This document shows, piece by piece, positions 43,268 through 54,426 of a stretch of DNA of 64,000 nucleotides. Numbering within the stretch: position 1 is the first letter of the stretch; every line of letters begins with the position of its first letter. This stretch comes from Boesenbergia rotunda (taxonomy: Eukaryota > Streptophyta > Magnoliopsida > Zingiberales > Zingiberaceae). Made by a program: the position numbers and the translations under genes. The notes below the pieces were generated by a model. It had not been told where the DNA came from and ran no database searches. It saw only the letters and a program-made list of their open reading frames with translations. Where the stretch lies: contig JAGFNQ010008307.1 of assembly GCA_024364735.1 (NCBI GenBank), positions 310,001-374,000 of the forward strand, read 5' to 3'.

Positions 43268-43559
43268 GGGCATGGAGATATTCCACTCTGTCTATTTTAT
43301 TTTTAGAGGATGCTTCCTCACATTTGTAATGATTTTACCAGATTAATATATTTCGCGTTCTTACCCATTACATGTGTATTTTTGCATTATTCCCCTGTCT
43401 TGGAGAATTATTACACATCTTGTTTGCATTCGGGTCCCTTTCAATCGATTTGGCCCTCACGAGGTCGGCCAGGGGACTTTACCCTCACCCATGTTAAAGA
43501 GCATGGGGTCCTATAGAATGTCATGAGTTAGGAAAAGGCATAGGGACATCCCACCTGTT
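43268..43559. other. Tat3 interior between antisense gene and minisatellite
   Basis: Non-coding. Probably the antisense transcript's 3' untranslated region. Confidence 0.4.
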
Positions 43560-44435
43560 ACTTGCTAACTGAGCGGGAATCTGAACACTTGGTCGGCCCA
43601 ATACCAAGGAGCATGGGACGCCACGCTTCTGATCGGGTACACTGAGCTAAGTGGTGGCGTGGGGGCATGCCCACTTATAACTCATTGGTGCAGTGAGAGT
43701 TTGGACATTTGGTCAGTCCGATTCTAAGGAGTGTGGGCCGCCACTTGTCTGATCGAGGACTCCGAGCCAAGTGGTGGCGTGGGGGCATACCCACTTATAA
43801 CTCGTTGGCGAAGCGAGGGTCTGGACACTTGGTCGACACAATCCTAAGGAGCATGGGCCGTCATGCGTCCGATCGGAGACACTGAACCAAGTGGTGGTGT
43901 GGGGGCATGCCCACTTATAACTCACTGGCGAAGCGAGAGTCTGGACACTTGGTCAGTACGATCCTAAGGAGCGTGGGCCACCATGCGTTCGATCCGGGAC
44001 ACCGAGTCAAGTGGTGGTGTGGGGGCATGCCCACTTATAACTCGCTGGCGAAGCGAGAGTCTGGACACTTGGTTTGTACGATCCTAAGGAGCGTGGGCCG
44101 CCACGCGTCCGATCGGGGACACCGAGCCAAGTGGTGGCGTGGGGGCATGCCCACTTATAACTCACTAGCAAAGCAAGAATCTAGACACTTGGTCGGTACA
44201 ATCCTAAGGAGTGTGGCCACCACGCGTCCAATCGGGGACACCGAGCCAAGTCGTGGCGTGGGGGCATGCCCACTTATAACTCGCTGGCGAAGCAAGAGGC
44301 TGGACACTTGGTCGATACGATCCTGAGGAGTGTGGGTCGCCACGCGTCCGATCGGGGACACCGAGCCAAGTTGTGGTGTGGGGGCATGCCCACTTATAAC
44401 TCGCTGGCGAAGCGAAAGTCTGGAATGCTTGCACA
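43560..44435. repeat. 120-bp minisatellite in Tat3 (about 7 copies)
   Basis: The unit contains GTGGGGGCATGCCCACTTAT, AACTCGCTGGCGAAGCGAGA, TCTGGACACTTGGTCGGTAC and GGGGACACCGAGCCAAGTGG. Starts of the CATGCCCACTTATAAC word recur every 119-120 bp (about 43906, 44026, 44146, 44266, 44386). GGGGGCATGCCCAC and CGCTGGCGAAGCGAG are internal palindromes. The period is a multiple of three and keeps 40-residue repeat frames open on both strands. Confidence 0.9.
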
Positions 44436-44529
44436 TGTCATAGGGACCCTGGCAATTCATTAGCACCATAAAGTTGGGTAATACAGCAGGCTCACACAAC
44501 CTCACTGTGGCACTCTGTAGGGTTGGAGA

Positions 44530-45640
44530 TGGATGGCACTCCAGGGTTAGTCCAGCTTCTTTTCTTTCTCGTTTTCCAAATAGTACATTCCGGAGGTTAA
44601 CTTTTGGATTACCTTAAAAGACCCTTCCCATTGGGGCTCCATCTTGCTAATATCGCCGATTGACTTTATTCTCTTCCATACGAGATCCCCGACCTGGAAT
44701 GTCCTAGCCAGCACCTTTCGGTCGTATTTTTTTCTTCATTCTTTAGCGATAAGCGAACGTCCTTGCGATAGCTCTCTCCCAGATTTCCTCGACCAGATCC
44801 AACTCCAATCGTCTTCTCTCCGTGTTTTCTTCGTCATTCGCCTTCCTCCAATCGGATTCACACCCCACTTCCCCTAGCACCACTACCTCGCTTCCATAGA
44901 CCAACTGGAAAGGCGTGTTACCCGTTGACTCCCTTGGCGTGGTCCGTTGGGCCCACAAGACGTTGGGTAACTCGTCTACCCATGTGCCACCCGCGTGATC
45001 CAGCTTCATCTTCAACCCCCTCAGGATTTCCTGATTGGCAACCTCTGCTTGCCCATTATTTTGAGGGTACACAATGGAGGTGAACGATTGCTGAATGTCG
45101 TGAGCCGAGCACCATTCACTAATTCTCCTGCCCTGAAACTATCGTCTATTATCCGAGACCAACTTGTGAGGGATCCCATATCCGTAAAGTATGTTCTGCC
45201 ATAGAAACTTTATCACCGCCTGCTCGGTGATACACGCTAATGCTTCTGCTTCTATCCATTTGAAAAAGTAGTCCACTACCACTAATAAAAATCTTTTTGA
45301 GCAAGATCTATAGGAAAAGGTCTCACTATGTCCATTCCCCACTGATCGAAGGGGCAAGAGACCGTCGATGCTTTCATCATCTCGACCGGTCGATGGGGAA
45401 GGTTGTGATGCTTCTGGCATGGCAGGCACGTAGAGACCAGTCGATCAGCATCTTTCTGTAAGGTTGACCAATAATAACCTGAGAGCTGCACATTCTAGGC
45501 CACAACCCTTCCTCCAACGTGATTACCGCAGATTCCCATATGTATCTCCCTGAGCACATAGTTAGCATCCTCGTCACCCAGACATTTGAGCAACGGTCGG
45601 GCAAAAGCCCTCTTATACAACACATCCCCGACCAAGGAAT
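44530..45640 (-). pseudogene. Tat3 integrase
   Basis: Minus-strand pieces in order: N-terminal zinc-binding region (LSGYYWSTLQKDADRLVSTC, LPCQKHHNLPH), then core with VVDYFFKWIEAEALA (first Asp), GYGIPHKLVSDN (second Asp), NNGQAEVANQEILRGLKMK (Glu in QAEVANQE) and TTPRESTGNTPFQLVYGSE. The C-terminal region has RTFQVGDLVWKRI and SGMYYLENEKEKKL. Stops or shifts separate about four pieces. The catalytic triad positions remain recognisable. The full-length core identifies the deleted part in Tat1. Confidence 0.85.
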
Positions 45641-46620
45641 ATTGAACCGCTCGCTTTCTTAAGAGCCTAGCCTCCTCTCAGTCGGACGGGAGCATCCCAT
45701 TCATCAAGTAGGCGATTAGAGGTGCTCTCCAGTCCGTCCCGAGCTCCAACTCTACTTGTTGTTCTATGTGCATCACCAACATTGTTTGACTCATCGATTG
45801 AAGAAGCACCCAGGAGCCTACCGCACTAGCCAATTTTGCTAGTTCGTCTGCCCGAAGGTTGTTTTCTTTGGGGATCTTTTGCAACTGGACTTCCTGGAAT
45901 CCGGCCTTCAACTTCTTGTATGCTTCGATATATGCTTACAGTCAGTCACTGTTGACCTCGAAATGACTTGTGATCTGTTGAATGGCCAGCTACAAATCCG
46001 AGTACAACATTACCCGAGTGGCACCCACGTGCTTAGCGGCTTGCAACCCAGCAATGAGAGCCTCATACTCTGCTTCATTATTAGTGGCTTAGTATTCCAG
46101 CCGTACAGACAAATGCAGCTGCTCTTCATTAGGTGAGACCATCGAAATACCAATACCACTCCCCTACCGAGCTGATGACCCATCTACATAAATCTGCCAG
46201 GCACCCTCGGTCTCCTCTGAGCGCAACTTACTGAGAAAATCAGCTAATGCATTAGCCTTAATGGCCGAGCGAGCTTGATATTGTATGTCATATTCACTCA
46301 GCTTCGTCGTCCATTTGATCAGCTACCCTGAAGCTTTCGGATTTGACACTACCCGACCCAAACTACTGTTGGTCAAGACCACGATCCGATGCTCTAAGAA
46401 ATAAGGTTTGAGCTGCCTAGCGGCTAACAACAAAACATAAGCCAACTTTTCGAGCGTCGTGTAATGACACTTGACTTTTAATAAATGAGCAAAAAAGTAC
46501 ACTGGCTGCTACTCGGGTTATCCTTGCCTTACCAAAACCATACTAACCGCCTCAGCCGAGGCTGCCAAGTAGAGGCTCCCCTAGCTCTGGCTTGGCCAAG
46601 ATAGGTAACTCTGCCAGATA
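45641..46620 (-). pseudogene. Tat3 RNase H region
   Basis: Degraded RNase H read on the minus strand. Segments include NEAEYEALIAGLQAAKHVGA-like sequence near 46060, a DLQL piece near 46000, and KIPKENNLRADELAKLASAV near 45850-45780. Several in-frame stops. It would remove the RNA strand during reverse transcription; broken here. Confidence 0.7.
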
Positions 46621-46659
46621 GGCCATCAACTCTTTAAAAACTTTGTCGTAATCAACATC

Positions 46660-47640
46660 TCACTGGAATTTGGTGGCACGGCGAAGCCTTTTGAAGAAAG
46701 GTAAGTCCCGCTCGGCGGCTCGGGAGATGAACCAAGATAAGACCGTAATCCTCCTGGTGAGTCTCTGTGCCTCCCTCAGATTTCGTGGTGGTGGCATGTC
46801 AAGCAGCGCTTGAACCTTGCTCGGGTTGGCCTCAATATCTCTTTCGGTCACAATGTATTCGAGGAATTTCCTGTTCCGCGCTTCGAAAAGGCACTTGGCC
46901 GGGTTCAATTTCAGCCAGTATTTGCGTAAGGTGTGGCAGGTTTCCTCCACATCTTGCACTAATTCAGCTGCTCGGGCAGTCTTGATTAAAATATGTCCAC
47001 ATAGACCTCAATATTCCGCCCCATTTGCGCTCGGAAGACCTTGTTCATCATACATTGATAAGTAGCACCTGCATTTTAAAGCCCGAACGACATGACGGTA
47101 TAGCAGTACATGTCGTCCGTCGTGATGAAACTAACCTTCTCCTGATCGTCGACGGCCAGAGGTACTTGGTGGTAACCCTGATACGTGTCCAACATGGAAA
47201 TCAATTCACTCCCAGCCGTCGAGTCGACCATCTGATCAATCCTTGGCAATGGATAACAGTTCTTCGGGCAAGCTCAGTTAAGATCACGGAGTCGATGCAG
47301 ACGCGCCACTTGTCATCAGGTTTAGCCACAAGGACCACATTAGCTAGCCAGGCCGGGAATTAGATCTCCCTAATGTGTCCGACCTCTAGCAGCTTCTCAA
47401 TATCCGCTTGGATGACTTTGTTCTGTGCTGCATTGAAATCCCTCTTTCGTTGTTTGACTGGTCTGGCATCCAAATGGTGCTCCACTACCTCCTGCCGGAC
47501 CCCTTGGAGATCCTTCGCTGACCAGGCGAACACGTCCTGGTTCCTTGTTAGACAATCTAATAGCGACTGCCTTAATTCGTCTGGCAATCCCATTGCTATT
47601 CTGACTTTGGTTTCATCCCGATCGGGGGGGGAGGGTAGCT
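46660..47640 (-). pseudogene. Tat3 reverse transcriptase
   Basis: The minus strand gives NAAQNKVIQADIEKLLEVGH and FPAWLANVVLVAKPDDKWRV, then a stop- and shift-ridden palm region. Next come VFRAQMGRNIEVYVD, ending at the catalytic box, and KYWLKLNPAKCLFEARNRKF..LLDMPPPRNLREAQRLT. At the active site (46995-47003 on plus) the YVDD motif reads YVD followed by a small deletion/insertion, so the second catalytic Asp is lost and the frame shifts. The enzyme is inactive from this copy. Confidence 0.85.
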
Positions 47641-47759
47641 GGGCCTCCTCTTTGTCCTCGTGCAGTTCCACCCAAGGGGAAGTCTGCACCATGTTGCAGC
47701 TAGTAGATGTTCGTCTGGACTTCTGACTTTCTGTCTGAACGTTGTCCACATAACATCGG

Positions 47760-48150
47760 CGCACCATTCGCTGATCCCCTTTAACTTCCCCAACCTTATC
47801 GCCTACCGGGAACTTTAATTTGAGATAAAAGGTTGAGACCACCGCTCGGAATTCATTAAGGGCAGGTCGCCCCAAGATGACGTTATTGGCTAAGGAGGCA
47901 TCCACTATTAGGAAGGTGGACTACCTAATTCTTTTTAGGGGTTCTTCTCTGAGAGACACAACCAAACGTATCTGCCCGATCAGCTGCACTTGGTTCCTAG
48001 TAAACCCGAATAATAGGGTAGCCACTAACTCCAACTGGGATGACTCGATCTACAACTGGTCGAAGGCTCTCTTGTACATTATATTTACCGAGCTGCCTGT
48101 GTCTATGATGGTACGGTAGATCTGATAATTGGCAATCACGATAGTGACGA
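47760..48150 (-). pseudogene. Tat3 aspartic protease
   Basis: The catalytic motif IIDTGSSVNIMYKRAF is readable, with DTGS at 48092-48103. It is followed by a stop, LVATLLFGFTRNQVQLIGQI, another stop and NNVILGRPALNEFRAVVSTF. Typical order for a Tat pol polyprotein, immediately after gag. It would process the polyprotein. Two in-frame stops. Confidence 0.8.
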
Positions 48151-49507
48151 CTAAGACATCATCATGGGGGACCTCCAATCCTTGCAAATCCTGTGGCCCA
48201 AAACGCCTTGCACATGGGCGGCGCTCATCCCCACGTGGTGAATTTCCAGTCGGCGTACCTGGGCTTTTCGGGCTCGGTTAGAGTCTCCTTCAGTTGGTCC
48301 ACCCGAGATCATGTGGACCCCCCCCTCAGACGGCGTTCTGTTGATTGGCTTGATCTTCGTCAACCTCTTCGAGCTTAGCCTGCCTGCCCAGGGAAAATAA
48401 GTTCTGAGCGGCAGGTGTGTTTCGCCTGGTTTCTCCTCCGGCTGGGCCAATCGTGGGACCTCCTTGACCTAGGCCGCTTCTTGGGGAGGCCTGAAGCCCC
48501 CAACCCTAAGTGATTGGGGTCCGACCTCTCCCGGCCTGCCGCCTTTCTTCAATGCTATACGTATTTCTTTGATGGAAAGCACAATAAGGCTTCCACCGGG
48601 TCGGAAGACATCCCTCGGCTACTTGTTGCACATGCCTTGGCTCCATCCCCACTCAGTCGATCGCCCCTCTAGGGCTGCGAATGCGTCCACCCGGTGCACG
48701 ACTATTTTGTGGTGGAATAGGTGCCGGGGCAGCACCGGTTTCCTTTTTTCGAGCGGCTTGGGCTTCCTCCACATTAATGTACTTGACAGCTTTCCCCAAG
48801 AGTTTATCAAAGTCCTTTGAGGGCTTCCTGATCAGCGAACAGAAGAAATCTCCTTCATGTAACCCCTGGGAGAACGAGCTGATGAGAACTTCAGTGGGAG
48901 CGGTTGGTACGTCCATAGCCACCCCGTTAAACCTCTTGATGTAGGCTCGGAGTGACTCCTTTGGACCTTGCTTCAACGCAAACAGATTGAGGCTAGTCTT
49001 ATTATGTCTCCGACTGCTTGCGAAGTGTTGCATGAACAACCTCTTGAGCTCCTCGAAACTTAACATAGATCCGCTTGAGAGTCGATCGAACCATCGCTGA
49101 GCCAGTCTCGATAGGGTCGTCAAGAAAGCACAACATTTGACTCCCTCAGGATATTGAAGCAAGGTGGCGCTCGCAAATTTCATGAGGTGTTCCACGGGAT
49201 CACTGGCTCCTGAGTACTCTGGGATCGCTGGCTCCCGAGTACTATGGGATGGTGAATAATCGGAGATGCTTGGGGACCAAGTCCTTAAGGATCTGCGAGG
49301 AAAACGGGCAACGCGTTGGGGGAGCCGTTGTGGGGTTGGCCAAGCCCTTTCCCTTATCTGAACATTGCCAGTGTGTCTGATTGGACGCGGATGCCTCTGC
49401 GGGATTAGAGTGAGTCTCATCTCCTCTGGCTCGGTAAAATGCAAGGGGAAGGGGATTGAGACGCCTTCTGGCCTGACGGCATTTCCCTGACCTGTCGAGT
49501 TGCCCAT
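48151..49507 (-). pseudogene. Tat3 gag
   Basis: The first frame (49507-48653, 284 residues) holds the retrotransposon gag domain. Landmarks are PEYSGASDPVEHLMKFASAT, KCCAFLTTLSRLAQRWFDRL, LFMQHFASSRRHNKTSLNLF and KESLRAYIKRFNGVAMDVPT. After stops the second frame (48450-48151) gives the linker that precedes protease in this lineage (VHMISGGPTEGDSNRARKAQ). Gag builds the particle that encloses element RNA. The start used, MGNSTGQGNA, may be internal, since decayed N-terminal sequence could extend toward the primer-binding site. Confidence 0.8.
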
Positions 49508-49675
49508 GGTCGAGGGCTCCGGAAATTGGGTTGCCGGGCTACTCGCATGCAGAAGCAGCTGGGGGTCTTTTGGGCTCGAGAAGCCATCAAGAACTCATAC
49601 TCCTCTGGCATAATTATGATTGTCACTCGATTGAGTTCTTCCTTCTTACGCTCTCGATTAGGCGAAAAACCCTTC

Positions 49676-49690
49676 TTCTAGCGCCAAATA
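49676..49690 (-). other. Tat3 primer-binding site region
   Basis: On the minus strand the LTR end GGATCA is followed by TATTTGGCGCTAGAAGAAGG, matching the TTTGGCGC start of Tat primer-binding sites. Confidence 0.7.
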
Positions 49691-50245
49691 TGATCCTGTC
49701 GAAGAGCAAGGAGGACTCCCAACTTGATGACGAGACTAGCTTGTTGCTAGAGGAGGATGGGTGACACCGAGAACTGCTCCAGATAGCGCTTTTCCTGCAA
49801 AAAAGATGACCGTTAGCAATCCACTGGGAGAACTTCCTGGTAAGGCCCTCCGACGATCAAGTCAGAATTCGGTGGAGAAGATGAAACTAAGAAAGAGGCG
49901 ACTGTAGCTAAAAAATGTATTACACATACCTGTAGGTGAAGGAAGGAATGCCTTATATAGCCGGGGAGGCGACAACCTCTGTCCTACTTCTGCCCCATTT
50001 TAGTCTCATGTTGGGATAAGATAAGGACCACTGTCATCTCGCCAACTAGCGCCACCTCATCCTGACATACGCAGGGGGCACCGTGGTACAGGTTGTCAGA
50101 GTTTGTCATGAAGGTACTGTGTTAGCGAGATATCCGTGATTCAGACATGAGTGGTGTCAGGTCCGAGCCGACCTGCCTCGACTCTGGTACTACCTTTATC
50201 AGTGTGGTATTAGGGGATAGGTACTGTCATGGATAACGATAACTT
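49691..50245 (-). repeat. Tat3 5' LTR, part 1 (left of the copia insertion)
   Basis: Starts TGATCCTGTCGAAGAGC and matches 36410-36952. A minus-strand TATA box (CTATATAAG) is near 49951-49960. It ends with AACTT (50241-50245), the target duplication of the copia element. Confidence 0.9.
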
Positions 50246-52086
50246 TGTTAGGATGTATACTAAAAGACTGGTCTTTTTATATGAACATCTGCATTTCGAA
50301 AGAGAATCACAACGACCCAGTTGCATGTTTAGATTAGTATATGCATAACAGTCTAATACTTTGCATTTTAGATAACATGAAAGATCATGTTATCAGTTCT
50401 TGCAAAGTATAAGTAGAGGCTCACAACCGAGATGGAGTTGGACAAATCATCGAGATGGTTGTAATGTAATTAGGTGTGGTTTATCTTGACCATAGAATTA
50501 CACTAGTATGCTTTGTGTGCATTAAGCAGGACCAAAATAGAGGTGATCCAATTTGTATTGACTTTATAATTGGATCGAACCTTGGATTATTATGGAGTAC
50601 AATCTCTAAATCCCGATATAATAACGGGCACGTGTATTTATATTTTATTTCTTTGATTTACCAATAGGCGAGATTTATTCTGCTAAATCGATAGACCCGG
50701 TAAGTTGGAAAATAATATTAATTACATAGCGTGTCGTTGATTATTGACGGAATTTGTGTCCTGATAAGTCGGGATGATGATGCCCCCTTGATGAGCTCAT
50801 AAGGTTCATCATGCTAAACCTACAGGTGGATTTGATCCAACATAATAATAAGGTTGAGTGGTACTAGTCAAGGAGTTAGAAGTTGATTAATTAAAATTAT
50901 CAGTAATTTAAATTAATCAACGGGCATACAATATCTTAAACACAGGGAGATGGATATACTCATAATATGTGGAGCCCATATGAAAATATGGGGGTTGGTG
51001 AGGAAGTTCAATGGAGATCTTTTAGTGGAATGGATCTTCATTAATGGATCGGATTTAGATCCATTAGCAGGCCAAGATCCAACTCCTCCTCATGGTCCCT
51101 ACCTTAGCCCTATATATACCCCATGAAATCAAGAAACCAAAGGTGAATCCAATTGATCATCCAAACCAAGGCTTTTCCTTCTCACCCTCTCCTTCTCTCT
51201 CCTAGGGCAACCGACCGGCGCAAGGAATAGAGAGGACCACCTCCTCTTTTCTTCCTCCCTTCTTCCTCCCTTCTTCTCCACCTCTTGGCCAAAATTCACA
51301 AGGACAAGGAGGAGTCTTCCTCTTCCTTTTGTGGTGCTCAGCAGCAAGAAGTAGGAGAGGAGACACCCTGGTTGAGGAGAGAAAGCTCCTTCACTTGGTG
51401 AGGTTGGCGCCGCAAGCAAGGGAGAAGAGAAGGGGTTCGGCCGGTTGTTTTGGCAAAGGAGAAGCTTGTTTCTCTCCTCCTTCTTCTTCTTCATCTTCCT
51501 CTCGGGTCCTTCCTTGTGGTTGGCGAGCTTGGAAGCTCTTGGAGGTCGGCGGCGCAAGGAAGAGAGGAGAAGTGGTGGCCGGTGGTGAACCCATCTCTAG
51601 GGTTTTGCTAGGCGTGTGAAGAAGCGATTAATTGGAGCCCCTTAGTGATTCTGGTTCTTGGTAGCTCGTCGCCCACACAACGTCCAAAAGGAAAAGGACA
51701 TAAGGTAGAAGACTACAAGGTAATGAGAGGTATATTTCTCTCTTGGTTCCCTTTTTGATCTTATCATTTTATGTGGCATGTTAATTAATTATCATGATTG
51801 ATTAATTGGTTAATTAATGTTTGATAATTAATTATTGGACCCCAATAATAAACATAAAAATCGGCGATCTACTCGTCATCTTTTTCACGGTCGATCGGTT
51901 AGGCGAATTACAAGGCTCGATCTTTGAGATTGACTAAGTTGTAATTCGAATCGATCGATACGATGACGAGACGGTCGTTTGGGAGTCGGGTCTCCATTCG
52001 GATTAATTTTTAATCCGTAGACCTGGAGAGGTCTCTCAAGGACGACCAGGTATTCGCTTAGGAAACCTGCCAAGCTATACCCAACA
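50246..52086 (+). repeat. Copia 5' LTR (1841 bp)
   Basis: Starts TGTTAGGATGTATACT and ends TATACCCAACA. The TATA box TATATATA at 51111-51118 places the transcription start near 51145. Open frames inside (51129-51557 on minus, 51329-51619 on plus) come from a purine/pyrimidine-rich stretch and recur in the 3' LTR; they are not genes. Confidence 0.95.
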
Positions 52087-52087
52087 A

Positions 52088-52100
52088 TTGGTATCAGAGC
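52088..52100 (+). other. Copia primer-binding site (Met-tRNA)
   Basis: TTGGTATCAGAGC, one base after the LTR end; the standard plant Ty1/copia primer site. Confidence 0.95.
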
Positions 52101-53163
52101 TGAGGTTTCTGGTTTTGTGTGTTTAGGATTCGGTTAATTTTTACACATTATCATATATGTTATTTTTGATGGATGATATGTGGATATGCCTAGGCTAACT
52201 CTTTGTTGCATGCACTAGAGTCCAACTTATCATGGCTTAAATAATGGTTATATGAGATTGATTGTGTATTATTATAATTAATTAAATCCTCGGGGTTGAC
52301 GAGGATAGATAGATATTTAATTTTTGTAATTAAATACGTCACGTGTTTAGCCGAGCTTTTATTTACTTTCGATCTAGATTATTTGTACACTCCTTTGTGG
52401 AGTATAGGATCGATGGATGTAAATAATTAGCTAGTCATCTCGGCTCGGAGATCCCTTCAATGGTGGCGTACGCATGGTGTAGGGAGGAGCGGATGAGGTG
52501 ACGACACAACTGGAAGCACATTGGAGACCAAGGCCATGAAAGTTGGAAAATCTAGGATTTTTCTTGTTTGTTTCTTTGGTTATGAGCTTATTGTGTGTGT
52601 GCACGAAAATTTCTCAAATTAAATAACTAAGTGGGAGAGGGACCCTAAGGGTCCCGTGACCTTCATTACAATCTGACAAGTGATGCGAACACGCCCGCGC
52701 GTCGGCTCTGAGTGCCTTCTTCCACAACGGATAGGCTTATTCTGTGGATCACTAGGTCAGCAAAGGTTATAGGGGATTATTTAGGAGCGTGTGATTTTTC
52801 CCAACGGAAGACACATAATTCGAGGTAATTTCCTTAGTATCGTGTAATGGTAAACACTTAGATGCAAATAATAGTATCCTCCCCAACGGAGTCATTGCTA
52901 TTATTTGTAGGGCCAAAGTGGACCAACTATTAATTTTATTTGTCAAAATGTTATGTTGACAAGATAATAAAATTAATGGATAAAACCTTCTCTAACAAAT
53001 GTAGAATTCGTATATGTCCACACTAACGTGGCATGCGAATTTCTCGGTGTTTTGAGGTGTTGGTTGATTTCGAAATTTATTGTTTGAGGAATCAATTTAT
53101 TTTCAAAATCTAAGGTTGTGATTGTTGTGATTCTCAGGTAGTTTCAAAATAACCTTTAACCCA
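52101..53163 (+). other. Copia untranslated leader
   Basis: About 1 kb between the primer-binding site and the first gag-like codons. No frame of note. It probably contains packaging signals, which I cannot identify. Confidence 0.5.
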
Positions 53164-54016
53164 CTAGCGACCATACTTAAGGAGAATAAACTTACTAGCC
53201 TCAATTACATAGACTGGAAAAGAAACCTGGACATTGTCCTTACTGTTGAAGAGTACAAATATGTACTCTTTGAAGAATGTCCTAAAAGGTCTGGCAAGAA
53301 TTCTGGTGAATAGCAGAGGAAGCGTTACAAGAAGTGGGTCAAGGCAGATGAGATGACGCGGTACTATATTTTGGCATCTATGTCAAATGTATTGCAACAT
53401 CAGCATTAGACCATGCCCACTGCTTGTGATATGATGCTAAACCTCAAGGAGCTCTTCGGGCACCAGGGTCGGGCCACTAGGCAGGTCGCGATGAAGAACT
53501 TGATGACGACTACCATGGTCGAAGGGACACCCATGAGGGATCATGTCTTTAAGATGATGGCCCACCTCATTGAGATTGAGGTCCTTGGAGCAGAGAACGA
53601 CGGGGAAAACCCAGGTCGATATCATACTCCAATCTCTGCCTAGAAGTTTTGAGCAGTTCCGGCTCAACTACAATATGAACAAACGTACATATACGTTGGG
53701 GGAATTGCTGGCAGAACTCCATGCTGGCAGAACTCCAGGCGGCAGAGGGGCTTTTTGTCAGAGTTCTCAAGCCTTGGTTACTCAGAGGGTTTCTACTTCT
53801 GTGTCGAAAGGCAGGAAGAAGAAGAAACAAGGTGGGTATAAGAATGCAGCTGGATCGCAGGGACCTCGGACTGGCGTGAAGAAGCCGAGAGGCAAGTGCT
53901 TCACGTGTAAGCAAGCTGGACATTGGAAGGCGAACTATCCTCGTCGTCAAGACAAAGGTATTTCTTTGTGCTTAGTCGTTGAAACATGTTTAGCGGTGCT
54001 ATCTACCGATACCTGA
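53164..54016 (+). pseudogene. Copia gag
   Basis: The frame starts near PLATILKENKLTSLNYIDWK and runs through LDIVLTVEEYKYVLFEE. TAG stops occur at 53311 and 53407; the frame then continues with LKELFGHQGRATRQVAMKNL and GTPMRDHVFKMMAHLIEIE. After a frameshift near 53600 it gives QVDIILQSLPRSFEQFRLNY, a Gly/Lys-rich linker and the zinc knuckle CFTCKQAGHWKANYP, in which the last Cys of CCHC is replaced by Tyr. Gag forms the packaging particle; this copy cannot make it. Confidence 0.85.
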
Positions 54017-54025
54017 TGCGTAGAT

Positions 54026-54250
54026 ATGGGAGCCACTGATCATGTCTGCAACTCTTTGCAGGGGTTCCAGGATACCCGACGGCTATTTGAAGGGGAAATC
54101 ATCGTCTACATGGGCAATGCTATGGAGGTGGCAGTTGTTGCAGTGGGAGACATTTATTTATCGTTTGATAGGAATAAATTTTTGATTTTGAGAAATTGCT
54201 TATATGTACCCTTTTTTAGAAAGACCTTGTTTCAGTTTCTAGATTAATAA
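54026..54250 (+). pseudogene. Copia aspartic protease
   Basis: Readable as VDMGATDHVCNSLQGF, where the active-site D-S/T-G-A triad reads D-M-G-A, then LRNCLYVPFFRKTLFQFLD and a stop. The altered residue next to the catalytic Asp, together with the later frameshift into the integrase frame, makes this copy inactive. Confidence 0.75.
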
Positions 54251-54426
54251 AGGATGGATATTCTATTGCTTTTAATAACAAAGTTGTTATAAAGGGAAAT
54301 AGAGAGATTATCTGTTCGGGTACTGTGGTTGGCAATTTATACACTCTAGAACCAAAAACTCCCACGATGCAAATAGAGGTCAATAGCTCATCATCTAACC
54401 AAAATAAGAGAAAGTAACCTTCTAAA

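Noticed and set aside
43907..44326. 139-codon frame with a 40-residue repeat
   Set aside because: Product of the 120-bp minisatellite; the period is a multiple of three, and the opposite strand is equally open.
51129..51619. Overlapping frames of 142 and 96 codons in the copia LTR
   Set aside because: Both lie in the LTR, recur in the 3' LTR (58096-58493) with indels that change the frame, and are low-complexity.
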